DNA of 64,000 bases from Aplectana chamaeleonis (lineage: Eukaryota; Nematoda; Chromadorea; Rhabditida; Cosmocercidae). Both the position numbers and the translations under genes were made by a program. The notes beneath the pieces were generated by a model that ran no database searches, was not told where the DNA came from, and saw nothing but the letters and a program-made list of their open reading frames with translations. The stretch spans positions 1,303,001 through 1,367,000 of the forward strand of contig JAPDOI010000133.1 of assembly GCA_029168955.1 (NCBI GenBank), in the 5' to 3' direction. This document shows, piece after piece, positions 22,958 through 33,504 of the stretch; position 1 is the stretch's first letter; every line of letters starts with the position of its first letter.

Positions 22958-23570
22958 CTATCAAAAAGGGGTCTTCCAAGCGAAAGAGGTTTGGTTGGCG
23001 TCAGAAACGTCCCAACAAAAAGAGAACAATAGGTAAGTAGATTGAGGAGAGTCTACAAAAGTGAACAATATTCTCTGAGAGTAATTTTTCTTGGTGAACA
23101 CTTCTTAACAGCGAAAACAAACCGTTGCGGTGTTCTACACAGAAGCTTTCTGTGGTTCCAATAATGGTCTTGATTACGCAAGAACCGTTTAAACGTATGT
23201 GCATGTAAACCTAACTCTTACCATCAGAATAGAAGATGACGTCGCAAAGACTTAGACAGACGGTTAGGTCTTGCTGTAAGGAGAAGCAAAACAATAAAAT
23301 AGAAATACAGCATTAAGCAAGAGTAATCCCGTAAAATCTCGCTAAACGAATAGAAGTGCTTTTTCCGAAAGACACTATACTCATCATCGTAAAATGCCAC
23401 AACGGTTTGTTTCCGCTGTTAAGAAGTGTTCACCAAGAAAAATTACTCTCAGAGAATATTGTTCACTTTTTGTAGACTCTCCTCAATCTACTTACCTATT
23501 GTTCTCTTTTTGTTGGGACGTTTCTGACGCCAACCAAACCTCTTTCGCTTGGAAGACCCCTTTTTGATAG
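22958..23570. mobile_element. TIR element beside the satellite
   Basis: The terminal inverted repeats of about 160 bp start CTATCAAAAAGGGGTCTTCC and end as the exact inverse at 23,551-23,570. The arms share GGTTTGGTTGGCGTCAGAAA. About 280 bp of unique DNA separates them. It is non-coding. The right end coincides with the place where the palindrome arm resumes. Confidence 0.85.
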
Positions 23571-24951
23571 ATTAAATTTGAATTAAATTCAGAATTTTTA
23601 AGATTTGAATAAATTTGCGGTGTTGAAAATTTGAATCAACTGCCGACTTTTCAAAACTTGAAGCAGTCAAGAGATCTATAAAAAACCTGAAATAAATTTG
23701 AAAACCCGAAAGAAATAAAGAGAATTTTAAAATCATAAATAAATTTGGATTTCGAGGTTAAAAATAAATTTAAAATGAGCTTGAAAAAAATGGAAAAGTT
23801 CAAAATCAAATCGGAATTCAAAAATGAGAATTGAATTCAGAATTTTCAAAATTCGAATAGTTTTCCAATGTTAAAACATCGAATTAATTGCGGTTTTCGT
23901 ACTAAATTCAAAGTTGCAAAATCTGAGACAAATCGCAAATAAAAAAAACAAAAAACTTGTTACTAAATTCAGTTGATTATTACGCAGATTCTAGTGAAGT
24001 GGATACAAACTGTTGTTGCCTGCGTAGAGTGGGTTTCGAAACCTGAAATGAACTAGAAAATCAAAAAAAAGAATCGAATTCGAAAATCAGAAATAAAATT
24101 GAATCACATTCCGAATTATTAAAATTTATTGAATTTGTAGTATTAAAAAGTTGCACATATTACCGAGCTCCCAAAACTTTGAATAATCTAGAGATTCCCA
24201 AAACAAAACCAAAGTCAAATCCAAAACTTGAAAAAAAGGGAAGTTCAAAATCACAGTTAATTTTGAATTAAATTCAGAATTTTCGAACTTCGAAAAAATT
24301 TCCAATGTTAAAAAATTGAATCGGATGCAAAATTTTAAAAATTTAACTCGAGTTCTCAAAATCTGAAAGAAATTGAAAATTTAAAAAAAAAACGAAAAAA
24401 GTAGAATTAAATTCGGTTAATTATTGTGCATACATAAGTGTAAATAGCTATTTGAAAGGTCACGAAGTTTGCATTGAGCCTGAAATGGGAAGTTTGCGAA
24501 AATTCTCCGAATTAGCGGAATGTGCGCAGTGACAAGTCTGCAGCCCTTCAATTGAATTCAGAAAAGCCATTACATTTCAAATTTTAAACCTCAATGCGAG
24601 TGATTTTATGTTCAGGCCGTGAAACAACTACTCTGCCAATCTCTATTTACAATGTTTCTACGAAAGAACGTTAGTGACTGACTGGCGACTTCTCGTGAGC
24701 ATGCATGCGTTCCCCGAGAGGAGAGTAATTATCTCGGGCGCCCCCGTTTATGGCTCACCTCAGGTACTTCGGGTAGGCGAGCAGTACGAAAATGGACTTT
24801 CTCAGAACTTCTTCATCGAGTCGGATAGAGGGCGACGTGTACATTCGAATGGTACCACACACTATGGGGAAAAATGGAGAAAGAAACGAGTTATGGCGAA
24901 AAGTCGCGACTTTCGTGACTTCTTTGAGTAAATTAGGGCAGGTATTGTAGT
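23571..24951. repeat. Large palindrome, right arm, distal part
   Basis: Inverted copy of 14,712 to about 16,035. Together with 17,448-18,183 it completes the right arm, so the 5.4-kb satellite-bearing block was inserted after the palindrome formed. Confidence 0.9.
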
Positions 24952-25080
24952 GCCGCTTTGGCGCGTACAGGCACCGAAGCGGCACTATCGCGGAGCCATA
25001 GCGGGGAACCGACAGTACCGCTTCGGCTCCGCGATAATGCCGCAGCGGCTTCGGGAGAGTGTCTGATATGAAGTTATTTA
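24952..25080. repeat. GC-rich GCGGCACTATCGCGGAGCC words
   Basis: Several copies of GAAGCGGCACTATCGCGG in both orientations. The same words fill 59,160-59,390. They look like another short-word subterminal region. Confidence 0.55.
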
Positions 25081-25439
25081 AGAATTATAAGACAACTAGA
25101 GAGGGTCTAATTGTAAGAACAAAAATTCGTACCTGCGGTCGTTACGTCCTTTGTTTGATAAGGACAGAGGTTACCGCCGCTTTTGCGCACAAGGAAATAC
25201 GGAATGTACCTCAAACATGGGTATATTGAACCGGCAAAAATTTCGTTTCACCTCACAGGTCAGTGCATCGTACTCCACGTGGCTTCGCCACTGCATCCTC
25301 GCGTAGCCGACGCGGTTCTAACGCTGCGGTACTATCGCGGTACTTTGCCGGCACTGACGCGGCACATTTTTTCAGAGGAATGGGTTTCGTGCTTGTTTAG
25401 TGGGTTGCGGGGGCCAGCCTACTTCCCAATGAGTGCCTT

Positions 25440-25575
25440 CATTTCCCTACATGAATCTGTTACCGATTGAAAGATCCCGGAGGGTTGGTTGGTCTGGTTC
25501 ACCTCGGCGAGGATCGAACCCGACCGTGTACAGCGAACAGCACCGATTCCTCCCACTACGCCACACGTGCCCTAA
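25440..25575 (-). mobile_element. tRNA-derived SINE-like segment
   Basis: On the minus strand, from about 25,573, an A box-like TGGCGTAGTGG sits some 9 nt from the start, and a B box GGTTCGATCC follows at normal tRNA spacing. These are the internal RNA polymerase III promoter elements. Acceptor-stem pairing is poor, so this is not a working tRNA. A tRNA-headed SINE is the best reading. Its 3' end is not defined. Confidence 0.5.
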
Positions 25576-25934
25576 TGGATCACTACTACAGCGAGATGAA
25601 AGTGTCTAGCGTGGTACAACTGCTGAGAGCCTGGCTGAAGTAGATCCTTACCCTATCGGCTTAGCTTCGAAAGATCCAAAAAACAGTCCTGCTGCAGATC
25701 GCGGTACACATATTTTTCTGTTTTCTGTCCAATTTTTGCCTATTTTTACAGAAAACAGAAAATTCCGCGCATCCCTGTTCGGGATGTGAGCTTTTTCTAC
25801 ATACCAGCATGTCCTATGCTCCCTTTATTAAGGAATTTTTTTATCCAAAAAAAATCATGATCCCTTTCATTTTTTTCATTTTCCCCTTAAAAATCACCAT
25901 CTGGCAAGCTATCCAGTCTTGCTCGATCCTGAAT

Positions 25935-26870
25935 TTAAAGGCAGTGTTCACGATAATCTTCAATTTTAAGATTATTTGCTATATTGACTAAGTGGCCCCC
26001 GGGCAGAACTAAAATGACGTAGAAATTGAGAAAAACGCATCAGAAGTACACGAAAACCTTAAGTATCACCCCGCCTCTTAAAGGCACAGGACACCCAGAA
26101 AATTAATTTTCAGATTTCATGCTTATCTTGGAGAGAGTCACACGCTGATCACAGTGGTGTCTCTGGAATTGTCCAAGACCTCCTTTGAACAAAGTTATGG
26201 CTCTTCAAAGATGCCAAGATTTTGAGGGTGAAAAATTAGTGGACGAGTTGTCTCAGGCCTGTATTTCTCTTCATTCGTAAGCGTTGTGCGAGAGCGAGCC
26301 AGGATAAGGAGACAGTCCGGCAATGACTGAAGAACGGTGATTGGTTAAGAATCCATCCATCCAGTCGATATCAAAAATCCGGAAGGGGGTCGGGCCTGTG
26401 GTGGTCGCTTATATCTCGCTTATTTGGAGAAATTGAGATCTCGCATTTGGCACGTGTTATACAGGAGGGGTCTTCTACACAATTACATGAAAATCTCAAA
26501 ATTCATATCTGAGGATGTACTGTGCCTTTAAGAATCACAGGAAGTGTTTGTTGTGACAACGAAAACTTTTGTGGGCCCGTCCTTTGCTATTCTCTGCTCT
26601 CTATTCCTCCGTTCTTTCCTTAGGGCCTAACTACTCCTGCTTTGCATAAAACATTCTTCTATTTTCGATTGACCCAATTTTCCACCGGTGACAACCACCA
26701 TGAACATTTCATCCAACCGGACAACTCATGTTATAGAATAATGTCACTGTTTTAGGACGTTTGAGTGCGTTTCTCGCCGTTTCTTCGTAATTTTGATAAC
26801 ACTTGGAGGCCAACGCATTGTTTTATGTGAAAAACTCGGGGACGAAAATCATCGTGAACACTGTGGTTAA
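25935..26870 (+). mobile_element. TTAA MITE family A, with nested family B
   Basis: Ends TTAAAGGCAGTGTTCACGAT and ATCGTGAACACTGTGGTTAA. The copy is split at its internal CGCCTCTTAA site by the family-B element at 26,078-26,531. The two halves match 6,721-7,212 in order. Confidence 0.88.
26078..26531. mobile_element. TTAA MITE family B, nested
   Basis: Begins TTAAAGGCACAGGACACCCA and ends TACTGTGCCTTTAA. TTAA is present on both sides, while the uninterrupted family-A copy at 6,721-7,212 has TTAA once there. This directly shows a TTAA target duplication. Confidence 0.88.
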
Positions 26871-26949
26871 GTGGTGTTGATTCGGCGCAGAACCGATTCA
26901 CCACTGGAAGGTGCGGCTAGTTCGTAGCGTTCAGGACGGGAAGGTTTAG

Positions 26950-27312
26950 TCAGTTACAGCTTTTATCTGCCGTGGTCATATCTTTTATATAGCACCGCCA
27001 GTCGGAGTCGAATGCCCACAATCCTAAATATGCGCATTGACCACGATTTTGTGGTGGACCCCTCCAGGCACCCTTTCTTGAACGCGATTGGCAAAATAGG
27101 AGTTCTAGGCGCAGCTCACATCGGCGGAGGAGTACTGCGCCTAGAACCCGAAGCGCGTCGTACACTGCACGGGAGATGAAGACACTGGTGGTTGTTAGTC
27201 GCTTCCGGAGGCGATCTCGAGTCACTGCACAGGATTTTCCCATGACCGGCAGGCTATTTCGATCGCTGAGTGCATCTCCGCGTTCTGCAGCGAAAATCAT
27301 CCCCACTGTCAA
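26950..27312 (-). CDS. Unrecognised 120-codon ORF
   Basis: An open frame starting MTVGMIFAAERGDALS. The peptide is basic and arginine-rich, with three cysteines in the C-terminal half. It lies between a MITE and a dispersed repeat, and no homologue came to mind. No splice signals or promoter were recognised. It may be a chance frame in GC-richer DNA or a LINE gag remnant. Confidence 0.2.
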   Translation of the reverse strand: MTVGMIFAAERGDALSDRNSLPVMGKSCAVTRDRLRKRLTTTSVFISRAVYDALRVLGAVLLRRCELRLELLFCQSRSRKGAWRGPPQNRGQCAYLGLWAFDSDWRCYIKDMTTADKSCN

Positions 27313-27499
27313 CCGCTGAGGAATTTATTAGCAGCTTTCTCGAGTTTTTTTTAATACAATTGTCGGAGCTCAATGCGATTGCGCTTCTTTAGCGAGCGCA
27401 CAGAAAGTGAGGAGCCTCGGACCAGTTTGGTTACCCAAGGCGCTAATCACACTCCTCAACGCCAGCGCGGGCGTGGCATTAGAGAATGAATAATTTCTA

Positions 27500-27810
27500 C
27501 GAGCGTCACGCGCTTGCGGAGACAATACTCCAGCGGCGACGCCATTGCGGAGCTGAATAAAAGAGCCTTAACTTTTCTCAACAAGCAAATTCTCTACTTG
27601 CGTTCACCCTCACGATAGCAGAGGATAGTAATGGAATTAATTAGCCTGAAACGGAATGAAACTGATGGCTGTTTAATAGTGAAAATCTTGAAAAGAGTGG
27701 GTACGGCCGTCGCCGCCACGGCGAAGCGGGCGTGGTGTTCATTCATACTCCAACGCCACTCCCGCGCTGGCGTTGAATGGTATATATGAATAGCGCCTAA
27801 ATGCAGAGCG
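27500..27810. repeat. Dispersed repeat, copy 2
   Basis: Diverged partner of 1,010-1,330. Shared blocks include CACGCGCTTGCGGA and ACTCCAGCGGCGA. Confidence 0.6.
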
Positions 27811-27924
27811 AGCGGCGCCCCAGCGAAGAGGTTAACACAGTGGCTCTGCGTAATTTGATGTTAGCGTGCAAAAAGGCTTCAAACTGTCTTTGTTGGGCTG
27901 TATGTAGTCGAGTGCTATAGTTGT

Positions 27925-28020
27925 GCCATTCGAATCGATGTATTCGAATAATTGCCATTCGAATACGCATTCATTATCGGAATTTCTAGAATCGCATCAT
28001 TTGAATACTATTCGAAAATC
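27925..28020. repeat. ATTCGAAT word repeat
   Basis: GCCATTCGAAT and TATTCGAATA words in several copies. The same words continue at 28,525-28,640, on the far side of a MITE inserted between them. Confidence 0.55.
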
Positions 28021-28025
28021 AGACC

Positions 28026-28518
28026 TTAAAGGCAGTGTACACGATAATCTTCAATTTGGATATTATTCGCAAAATCGATTATTTGACCAACGGGTAAAGC
28101 TAAAATGACCGAGAAACTGAGGAAAACGGACCGGAAGGGTACCAAATCCTTCACTCTCACCCCGCCACTTTACTCTCACAGGAACTGTTCGTTGTGACGA
28201 TGGAATATTTTGTGGACCAGCCCATTGCCATTTGCTGATTTCTGTTACTCCGCCTCTTCCTTCGGACCCTAACTAATACTTTTTTGCATAGAATATTTTT
28301 TTCCATTTTCGACTGACCCCATTTTTCACCGGTCACATCCACCGGTAACATGTTCATCCAATCGGACAACTAGTCCAGGCCAGAAAATAGAGCCACTAAA
28401 ATACGACGTTTTAATGCGTTTCTCGCCGTTTCTTCGTAATTTTCGTAACACTTGAGGCCAATGCTTCGTTTTATGTGAAAAACTCGGAAAGGAAAATCAT
28501 CGTGAACACTGCATTTAA
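28026..28518 (+). mobile_element. TTAA MITE family A
   Basis: Full length, with ends TTAAAGGCAGTGTACACGAT and ATCGTGAACACTGCATTTAA. It is inserted inside a word-repeat region. Confidence 0.88.
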
Positions 28519-28524
28519 ATAAAA

Positions 28525-28640
28525 GAGGCCATTCGAATCTATTCAAAAAATTGGATCTCAAATAAACAGGGTCCTTCGAATCTATTCGATATTCGAAGCC
28601 TACTATTCGAACGAACAGTTATAATTTCGAATAGTTTCAA
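28525..28640. repeat. ATTCGAAT word repeat, continued
   Basis: Contains CAGGGTCCTTCGAATCTATT at about 28,568, a possible CAGGG-type end, and dense TTCGAA words. No matching opposite end was found nearby. Confidence 0.45.
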
Positions 28641-28664
28641 ATATATCTGCCACGTCGTCGCTAT

Positions 28665-29155
28665 TTAAAGGCGGTGTTCACGATGATTATCCCTTTCAAG
28701 TTTTCCACTCAAAACAATGCGTTGGCAACCAAGTGTTACCAAAATCACGAAGAAACGGCGAGAATCGCACTAATTCGTCTTACTTCAGTGACATTATTCT
28801 ATGGCCTGGACTAGTTGTCTGGTTGGATGAACATGTTCACGTTGGTTGTCACCGGTAAAAAATGGGACTAATCGAAAATGGAAGAATATTTTGGGCAAAA
28901 CAGTATTAGTTAGGGCCCGAAGGAAAGAACGGAGCAACACAGAATGGAGAATTGCAAAAGACGGGTCCAAAAAGATTTCATTATCACAACGAACAGTTCC
29001 ATTGATACTTAAGAGGCGGGCTGATACTTGAGGATTTCGTGCCCTCCTGGTGCGTTCTTCTCGGTTTCTTCGCCATTTCAGTTCTACTCGGGGGCCAAAT
29101 AATCGATTTAGCGATTAATCTCAAAATCGAAAATTAACGTGAACACTGCCTTTAA
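28665..29155 (-). mobile_element. TTAA MITE family A, inverted
   Basis: Full-length copy in the opposite orientation to 6,721-7,212. Its right TTAA (29,152-29,155) is shared with the next copy, so the two abut. Confidence 0.88.
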
Positions 29156-30096
29156 AGGCAGTGTTCACGATGATTTTTGTTCCCGAGTTTTACACATAAA
29201 ACAATGCGTTGGCATCCAAGTGATACCAAAATTACGAAGAAACGGCGAGAAATGCATTAAAACGTCGTATTTCAGTGACATTATTCTATAACATGGACTA
29301 GCTGCCCGGTTGGATGAACATGTTCATGATGGTTGTCACCGGTGGAAGATTGGGTCAATCGAAAATAGGAGAATATTTTATGCAAAGCAGGATTAGTTAG
29401 GACCCTAAGGGAAGAACGGGGCAATAGAGAGTAGAGAATTACAAAGGACGGGTCCACAAAAGATTTCACTGTCACAACAAACAGTTCCAGTGATACTTAA
29501 GAGGCGGGGTGATACTTAAAGGCAGTGATCACGATGAATATCGATATCGCACTCGAGTTCGACCCAAAAAAGGGATTGTTTGGTCGTGAGGTAACTAATA
29601 GTAAAGAAACAGGGAAGAAAACGTCCAGAATAAGTCAAAATAACGTTTTCTAAATTCAGGGCGTGGACGAGAATCATGGGCCCTACTGATTTCGGCAAGC
29701 GCGCGCTAATGGCGAAATCTGTTCGAATCGGTAATGCTAACTGCTGCAGAATTGCTTGGCAATTTGCCATCGAAACGTGTGCGGCGCCACAAGCTCGTCC
29801 GATTGGGAGGCGGACCGGGATAGGTAGGCGCACCGGGAGAGCTTTCAAAGCCGTTTCTATTTATTTCTGGCCAGCTTTCGTTGCTTTCTTCGACCCTATC
29901 CTCTACAGCACCTGCCAACTTAGTGTTTCACACCGAGACTTCGAGAACGAGATTTATCGTGAACACTGCCTTTAAGGATTTCGTGTACTTCTGGTGCGTT
30001 TTTTGTTCCTTCGTCATTTCAGTTCTACTCGGGGGCCAAACAATCGATTTAGCGACTAATCTCAAAATCGAAGATTATCGTGAACACTGCCTTTAA
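29152..30096 (-). mobile_element. TTAA MITE family A, split by family A-prime
   Basis: The two halves (29,152-29,519 and 29,972-30,096) make one full copy. The break lies exactly at the internal TTAA, which is duplicated around the insert. Confidence 0.88.
29516..29975 (+). mobile_element. TTAA MITE family A-prime, nested
   Basis: It shares only the terminal 20 bp with family A; the interior is unrelated. TTAA flanks both sides (29,516-29,519 and 29,972-29,975), where the uninterrupted family has a single TTAA. An inverted full copy lies at 31,129-31,584. Confidence 0.88.
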
Positions 30097-30104
30097 CTCA
30101 GAAA

Positions 30105-30945
30105 ATCGCCGCATTCAATGCGGGTCGAATGTGCATTCAACTCGAGTGACGACCCCCATCGAGAGGCTCTATCTCAGGAAGGAAAGTGCTCCAAAAAGCG
30201 GCACGTGCAACAAAATTTGATCGCAAGAGCACGTGCCGCAAAATTTAGTCACAGGAGCACGTGCTGCAAGGTAGTCCAGCGCTATCGTAGCAGCACACCG
30301 ACACGCGAGGCGGCCGGCCCAACAATATGCGACGCGGCCAGCTCGCCGAGCACCATCTGGGGCCGCCAGTTGTTGGACGAGGCCTACAGAGGCTGGGCGG
30401 GTCAAGTACCGCAAATTTGGGTAACTGGACAGGCGACGCTGCCGACATCTTAGTTCCACCTCAAGCGTGCGTCGTATACTTTCTTTTTCTGAAAAATCGT
30501 TTTGTCATCGAGTTGAATGTGTATCATGCACGCATTGAACGTCCTACTTGTTGGAGTACGTGCTGTAACACAATAGGAGCAGGTGCTCTCCTAGCAGCAC
30601 GTTGCATCTATTTTCACGACTCGACGACTGCGAAGCTGATCTACCGAGACGCAACCGAACAATCCTCGCGGGTCTGCGATGCGGTCACTGCACATATCTC
30701 AAGGCCTACGCTCATCGGATTGACAAGTGAGTCCCTGATATATGCCCCGATTGTCAATGTGATGGACATGATTCATTGCATCTATTTTCATGTCCGGCCA
30801 GACCTACACGCACCTGATGCGATGCTCTGTTCATAGCTGACATTAAGAAGAAGCAGCACGTTCCTTGAGTGTGCTCGAAACCGCCTTGTCTTCGAGTTGA
30901 ATGCATATTCGACATGCATTGAATGCGGTGATTGCCTGAGTAAGG
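30105..30945. repeat. Foldback-like element with CGCATTCAATGC ends
   Basis: CGCATTCAATGCGGGTCGAA at about 30,111 returns inverted near 30,905-30,935, and an internal partial copy lies near 30,505. The interior repeats GAGCACGTGC words. No coding function is seen. Confidence 0.6.
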
Positions 30946-31128
30946 TGTACGGTAGGTGGCCGTATATTCCATTGGCAGGCATGACCACGCCAAAGGATTT
31001 CGAAATCACTTGGCACCTCGCTGCTTGCAAAATGTGGTAAAACAACATGGTTTGGTGTGCGTCCTCACCGCAGTTTCTGTGTTCGTCAGCGCTTCAACAA
31101 ATGATTGTTTTGACTAGTTTCACCTCAT

Positions 31129-31584
31129 TTAAAGGCAGTGTTCACGATCAATCTCGTTCTCGAGGTCTCGGTGTGAAACACTAAGTTGGCAGGTGCTGTA
31201 GAGGATAGGGTCGAAGAAAGCAACGAAAACTGGCCAGACATAAATACAAACGGCTTTGAAAGCTCTCCCGATGCGCCTACCTGTCCCGGTCCGCCCCCCA
31301 GTCGGACAAGCTTGTGGCGCCGCACACGTTTCAATGGCAAATTGCCAAGCAGCTCTGCCGCAGTTAGCATTATCGATTCGCGCAGATTTCGCGATTAGCG
31401 CGCGCTTGCCGAAACCAGCAGGGCCCATGATTCTCGTCCACGCCCTGAATCTAGAAACCGTTTTTTTTTACTTATTCTGGACGTTTTTCTTCCCAGTTTC
31501 TTCACTATTAGTTACCTCACGACCAAACAATCCCATTTTTGGGTCGAGCTCGAGTGCGATATTCATCGTGAACACTGCCTTTAA
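31129..31584 (-). mobile_element. TTAA MITE family A-prime, inverted copy
   Basis: Inverse of 29,516-29,975 along its whole length, bounded by TTAA. The two copies face each other across about 1.15 kb and could form a hairpin transcript. Confidence 0.88.
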
Positions 31585-31621
31585 TGTGTAATTGTACTCA
31601 ATAAATCTTTAACTAACAATA

Positions 31622-33030
31622 TTTTGACTAGGGAATAAGAGGAGCACGCTCAAGTTCTAAGTTGTTCGAGAACCTCCGATAGTTTTTTTTTCATAAAATT
31701 TTTAACCCTCTAGAAATGCCATAATTGGAAAAAAACCTTTCAGAGGCATAAGGGCCTTTCAGAGTGGTGTCGCAGCGAAAATCTCTCTCGCGGCGACGTG
31801 GTGGGAGATGGGGGGGGTGCTACGCAGCGGAAACCGTGCCGCTCGACGGGAGCGAGCGCCGCGTTACAGAGTGCGCGAGCTGAGAGAGCCTTGCCGCGAG
31901 TTGGGAGCGACGGCAGTGACGTCCCGCGAGGGAAATGGTCTCGACCATTTTTGTCGCTGTCGCTATTTGTCGCCGTTGTTTCCTCGTAATAGTTAGTATT
32001 CCTTCGTTACTATCTGCCCATTAACCCTCTCTAGAAGCATTCATTTTGCCTATTTCACTATTTGTCATCCAGGGGTGGCATGCATGAATGCGGCAGGGAT
32101 GGTCGGGGAGCGCTACGCCGCACGCGCGCGCCACGATTCGAATTCAAGTTGCGATGCGTGCACGTGGCGTTGCGCCTCCCTACCCTGGCCGCCGCATTCA
32201 TGCATGCCACTCCAGGATTTATTTCGTCTTGGCATTCAATTATTTTTTGTTCTCGTTATGTTTATTTTTATGAAAATCTTTCCCGGTAAAGGCTATCCTG
32301 ACGGTGCTGATCATGTTTGCTGGTGTATTATTCAGTGTTGCTAGTTTTTATTAACTATTCTGTGCGCAGTACTGGACCAACAGCATCTTTTTCGCACTCT
32401 TTTTAAAACTGCACATCGTTGCTCCGTTTTTTTCGAATTCTCACTTGAATTCGTTTCAAATGTTTAAACCTCATTTTTGATGACAAATTTTCGGTTTTTT
32501 TGGCATATTCGTTTGTGTGCTGGCGTTCTTCTGTTTGGAAAAAGCCACCTTTATTTGTTGCCTTTTGTAGTTGGGAGCCTGAAGTCGAGTAAAAAATAGA
32601 CAAAAAAACGGACCATCGATGTGAAGGTTAAAAACGTACCTACTAAATGCTGTTGGTCCAAAATTATCAATAAAAAACGGCGACTTTTATTATTATACCC
32701 GCGAAAATCAGCACCGTCAGAATCATCTTCAACTGAAGAGATTTCCATAGCAATAACATTGTTTGATAACAAGTTCACGCAAGGGATGGCACGCCAATAT
32801 GTTTATGAGCTCTAATCAAACTTAAAGGGTGGCGAAGAAATAAGAGACGCCAGAGACAAAAGTACGATGCGGCGACAAGTCATAGGCCACGCCCCTTTTA
32901 ACTCGCTCTGAGGAGCGACGCCACTCTGAAAGGCCCTATACCGATTAGCTGCAACTTCCAAGATTACAAAACCAAATGATACAAAGTTGTAGCGTAAATC
33001 CAGCCTTCCTCAGACATATGAACTATAAGT
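31622..33030. repeat. Dispersed repeat D, split by a TIR element
   Basis: The outer parts (31,622-31,750 and 32,938-33,030) match the uninterrupted copy at 53,138-53,350, including TTCTAAGTTGTT on the left and AAGTTGTAGCGTAAA on the right. Confidence 0.8.
31751..32937. mobile_element. TIR element nested in repeat D
   Basis: The ends are AGGGCCTTTCAGAGTGGTG and its inverse CCACTCTGAAAGGCCCT, with ATA on each side. The related copy at 53.2 kb has a single CATACCGATT at that spot and serves as an empty site. The interior holds an inverted pair with GGCATGCATGAATGCGGC (32,074-32,205) and a small unassigned open frame (32,621-32,815). Confidence 0.85.
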
Positions 33031-33039
33031 GCTTTTTGA

Positions 33040-33260
33040 CTAAACGGACCGAATGAATGAATGAATATATTCGGCTTCAAAATTTTCGAATAAACGAATG
33101 AATGAACATATTCGACTTCAAAATTTTCGAATGAACGAAGGAATGAATGTATTCGATTCTCTATTCCGAATGAATGAATATCGATAATCGAATAATTTCG
33201 AATGAATCAATTAATTCAACTACGGGCCTATCGAATTCAGAATTTCGCGATACTACGATA
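33040..33260. repeat. GAATGAATGAAT / TTCGAA word repeat
   Basis: Three imperfect copies of a module with CAAAATTTTCGAATRAACGA, then degenerate words. It resembles the other subterminal word regions. Confidence 0.6.
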
Positions 33261-33324
33261 CCCGCACTAATTTACCAAAAAAAAGCCGCAAAGGTCGCGA
33301 AGTCGCGACTTTACGTCATAGCAA

Positions 33325-33499
33325 GGCTCAATGTGACCCGCTCGTGGAGCTAGGGGCATATTTGGAATCAGCATCGAGAGCTCTTCGTTTTGAGCACACA
33401 CATTTCTTGACCTGCAAGAAATGTGTGTGCTCAAAACGAACATCTCTCGATTCTGATTCCAAATATGCCCCTAGCTCCACGAGCGTGTCACATTGAGCC
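33325..33499. repeat. Long hairpin, arms about 84 bp
   Basis: The arms read inward from GGCTCAATGTGAC and pair nearly perfectly to the centre at 33,412, with loop GACCTGC. A half copy lies at 40,455-40,545. The 33,423 ORF starts inside the right arm and is not a real start. Confidence 0.9.
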
Positions 33500-33504
33500 G
33501 CCTA

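Larger units (their letters stand above)
12849..25777. mobile_element. Probable giant composite hAT-like element
   Basis: The left end reads CAGGGACG and the right end CGCGCATCCCTG. The flanks are TTCGGAAT (12,841-12,848) and TTCGGGAT (25,778-25,785), a 7-of-8 match. Subterminal regions on both sides carry the same word ACAGAAAACAG (12,870-12,905 and inverted at 25,715-25,762). These agree with one hAT-like insertion of 12.9 kb that later received the foldback, the large palindrome and the satellite. The imperfect target match and the length keep this tentative. Confidence 0.5.

Noticed and set aside
18184..23570. A Helitron carrying the satellite
   Set aside because: A terminal hairpin and an AT-type junction are present, but no CTRR end and no Rep/helicase were found, and the 22,958-23,570 part has long inverted repeats, which Helitrons lack.
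32069..32215. A separate hAT-like element with CAGGGGTGGCATGC ends
   Set aside because: The inverted ends are good, but the flanks do not show an 8-bp duplication.
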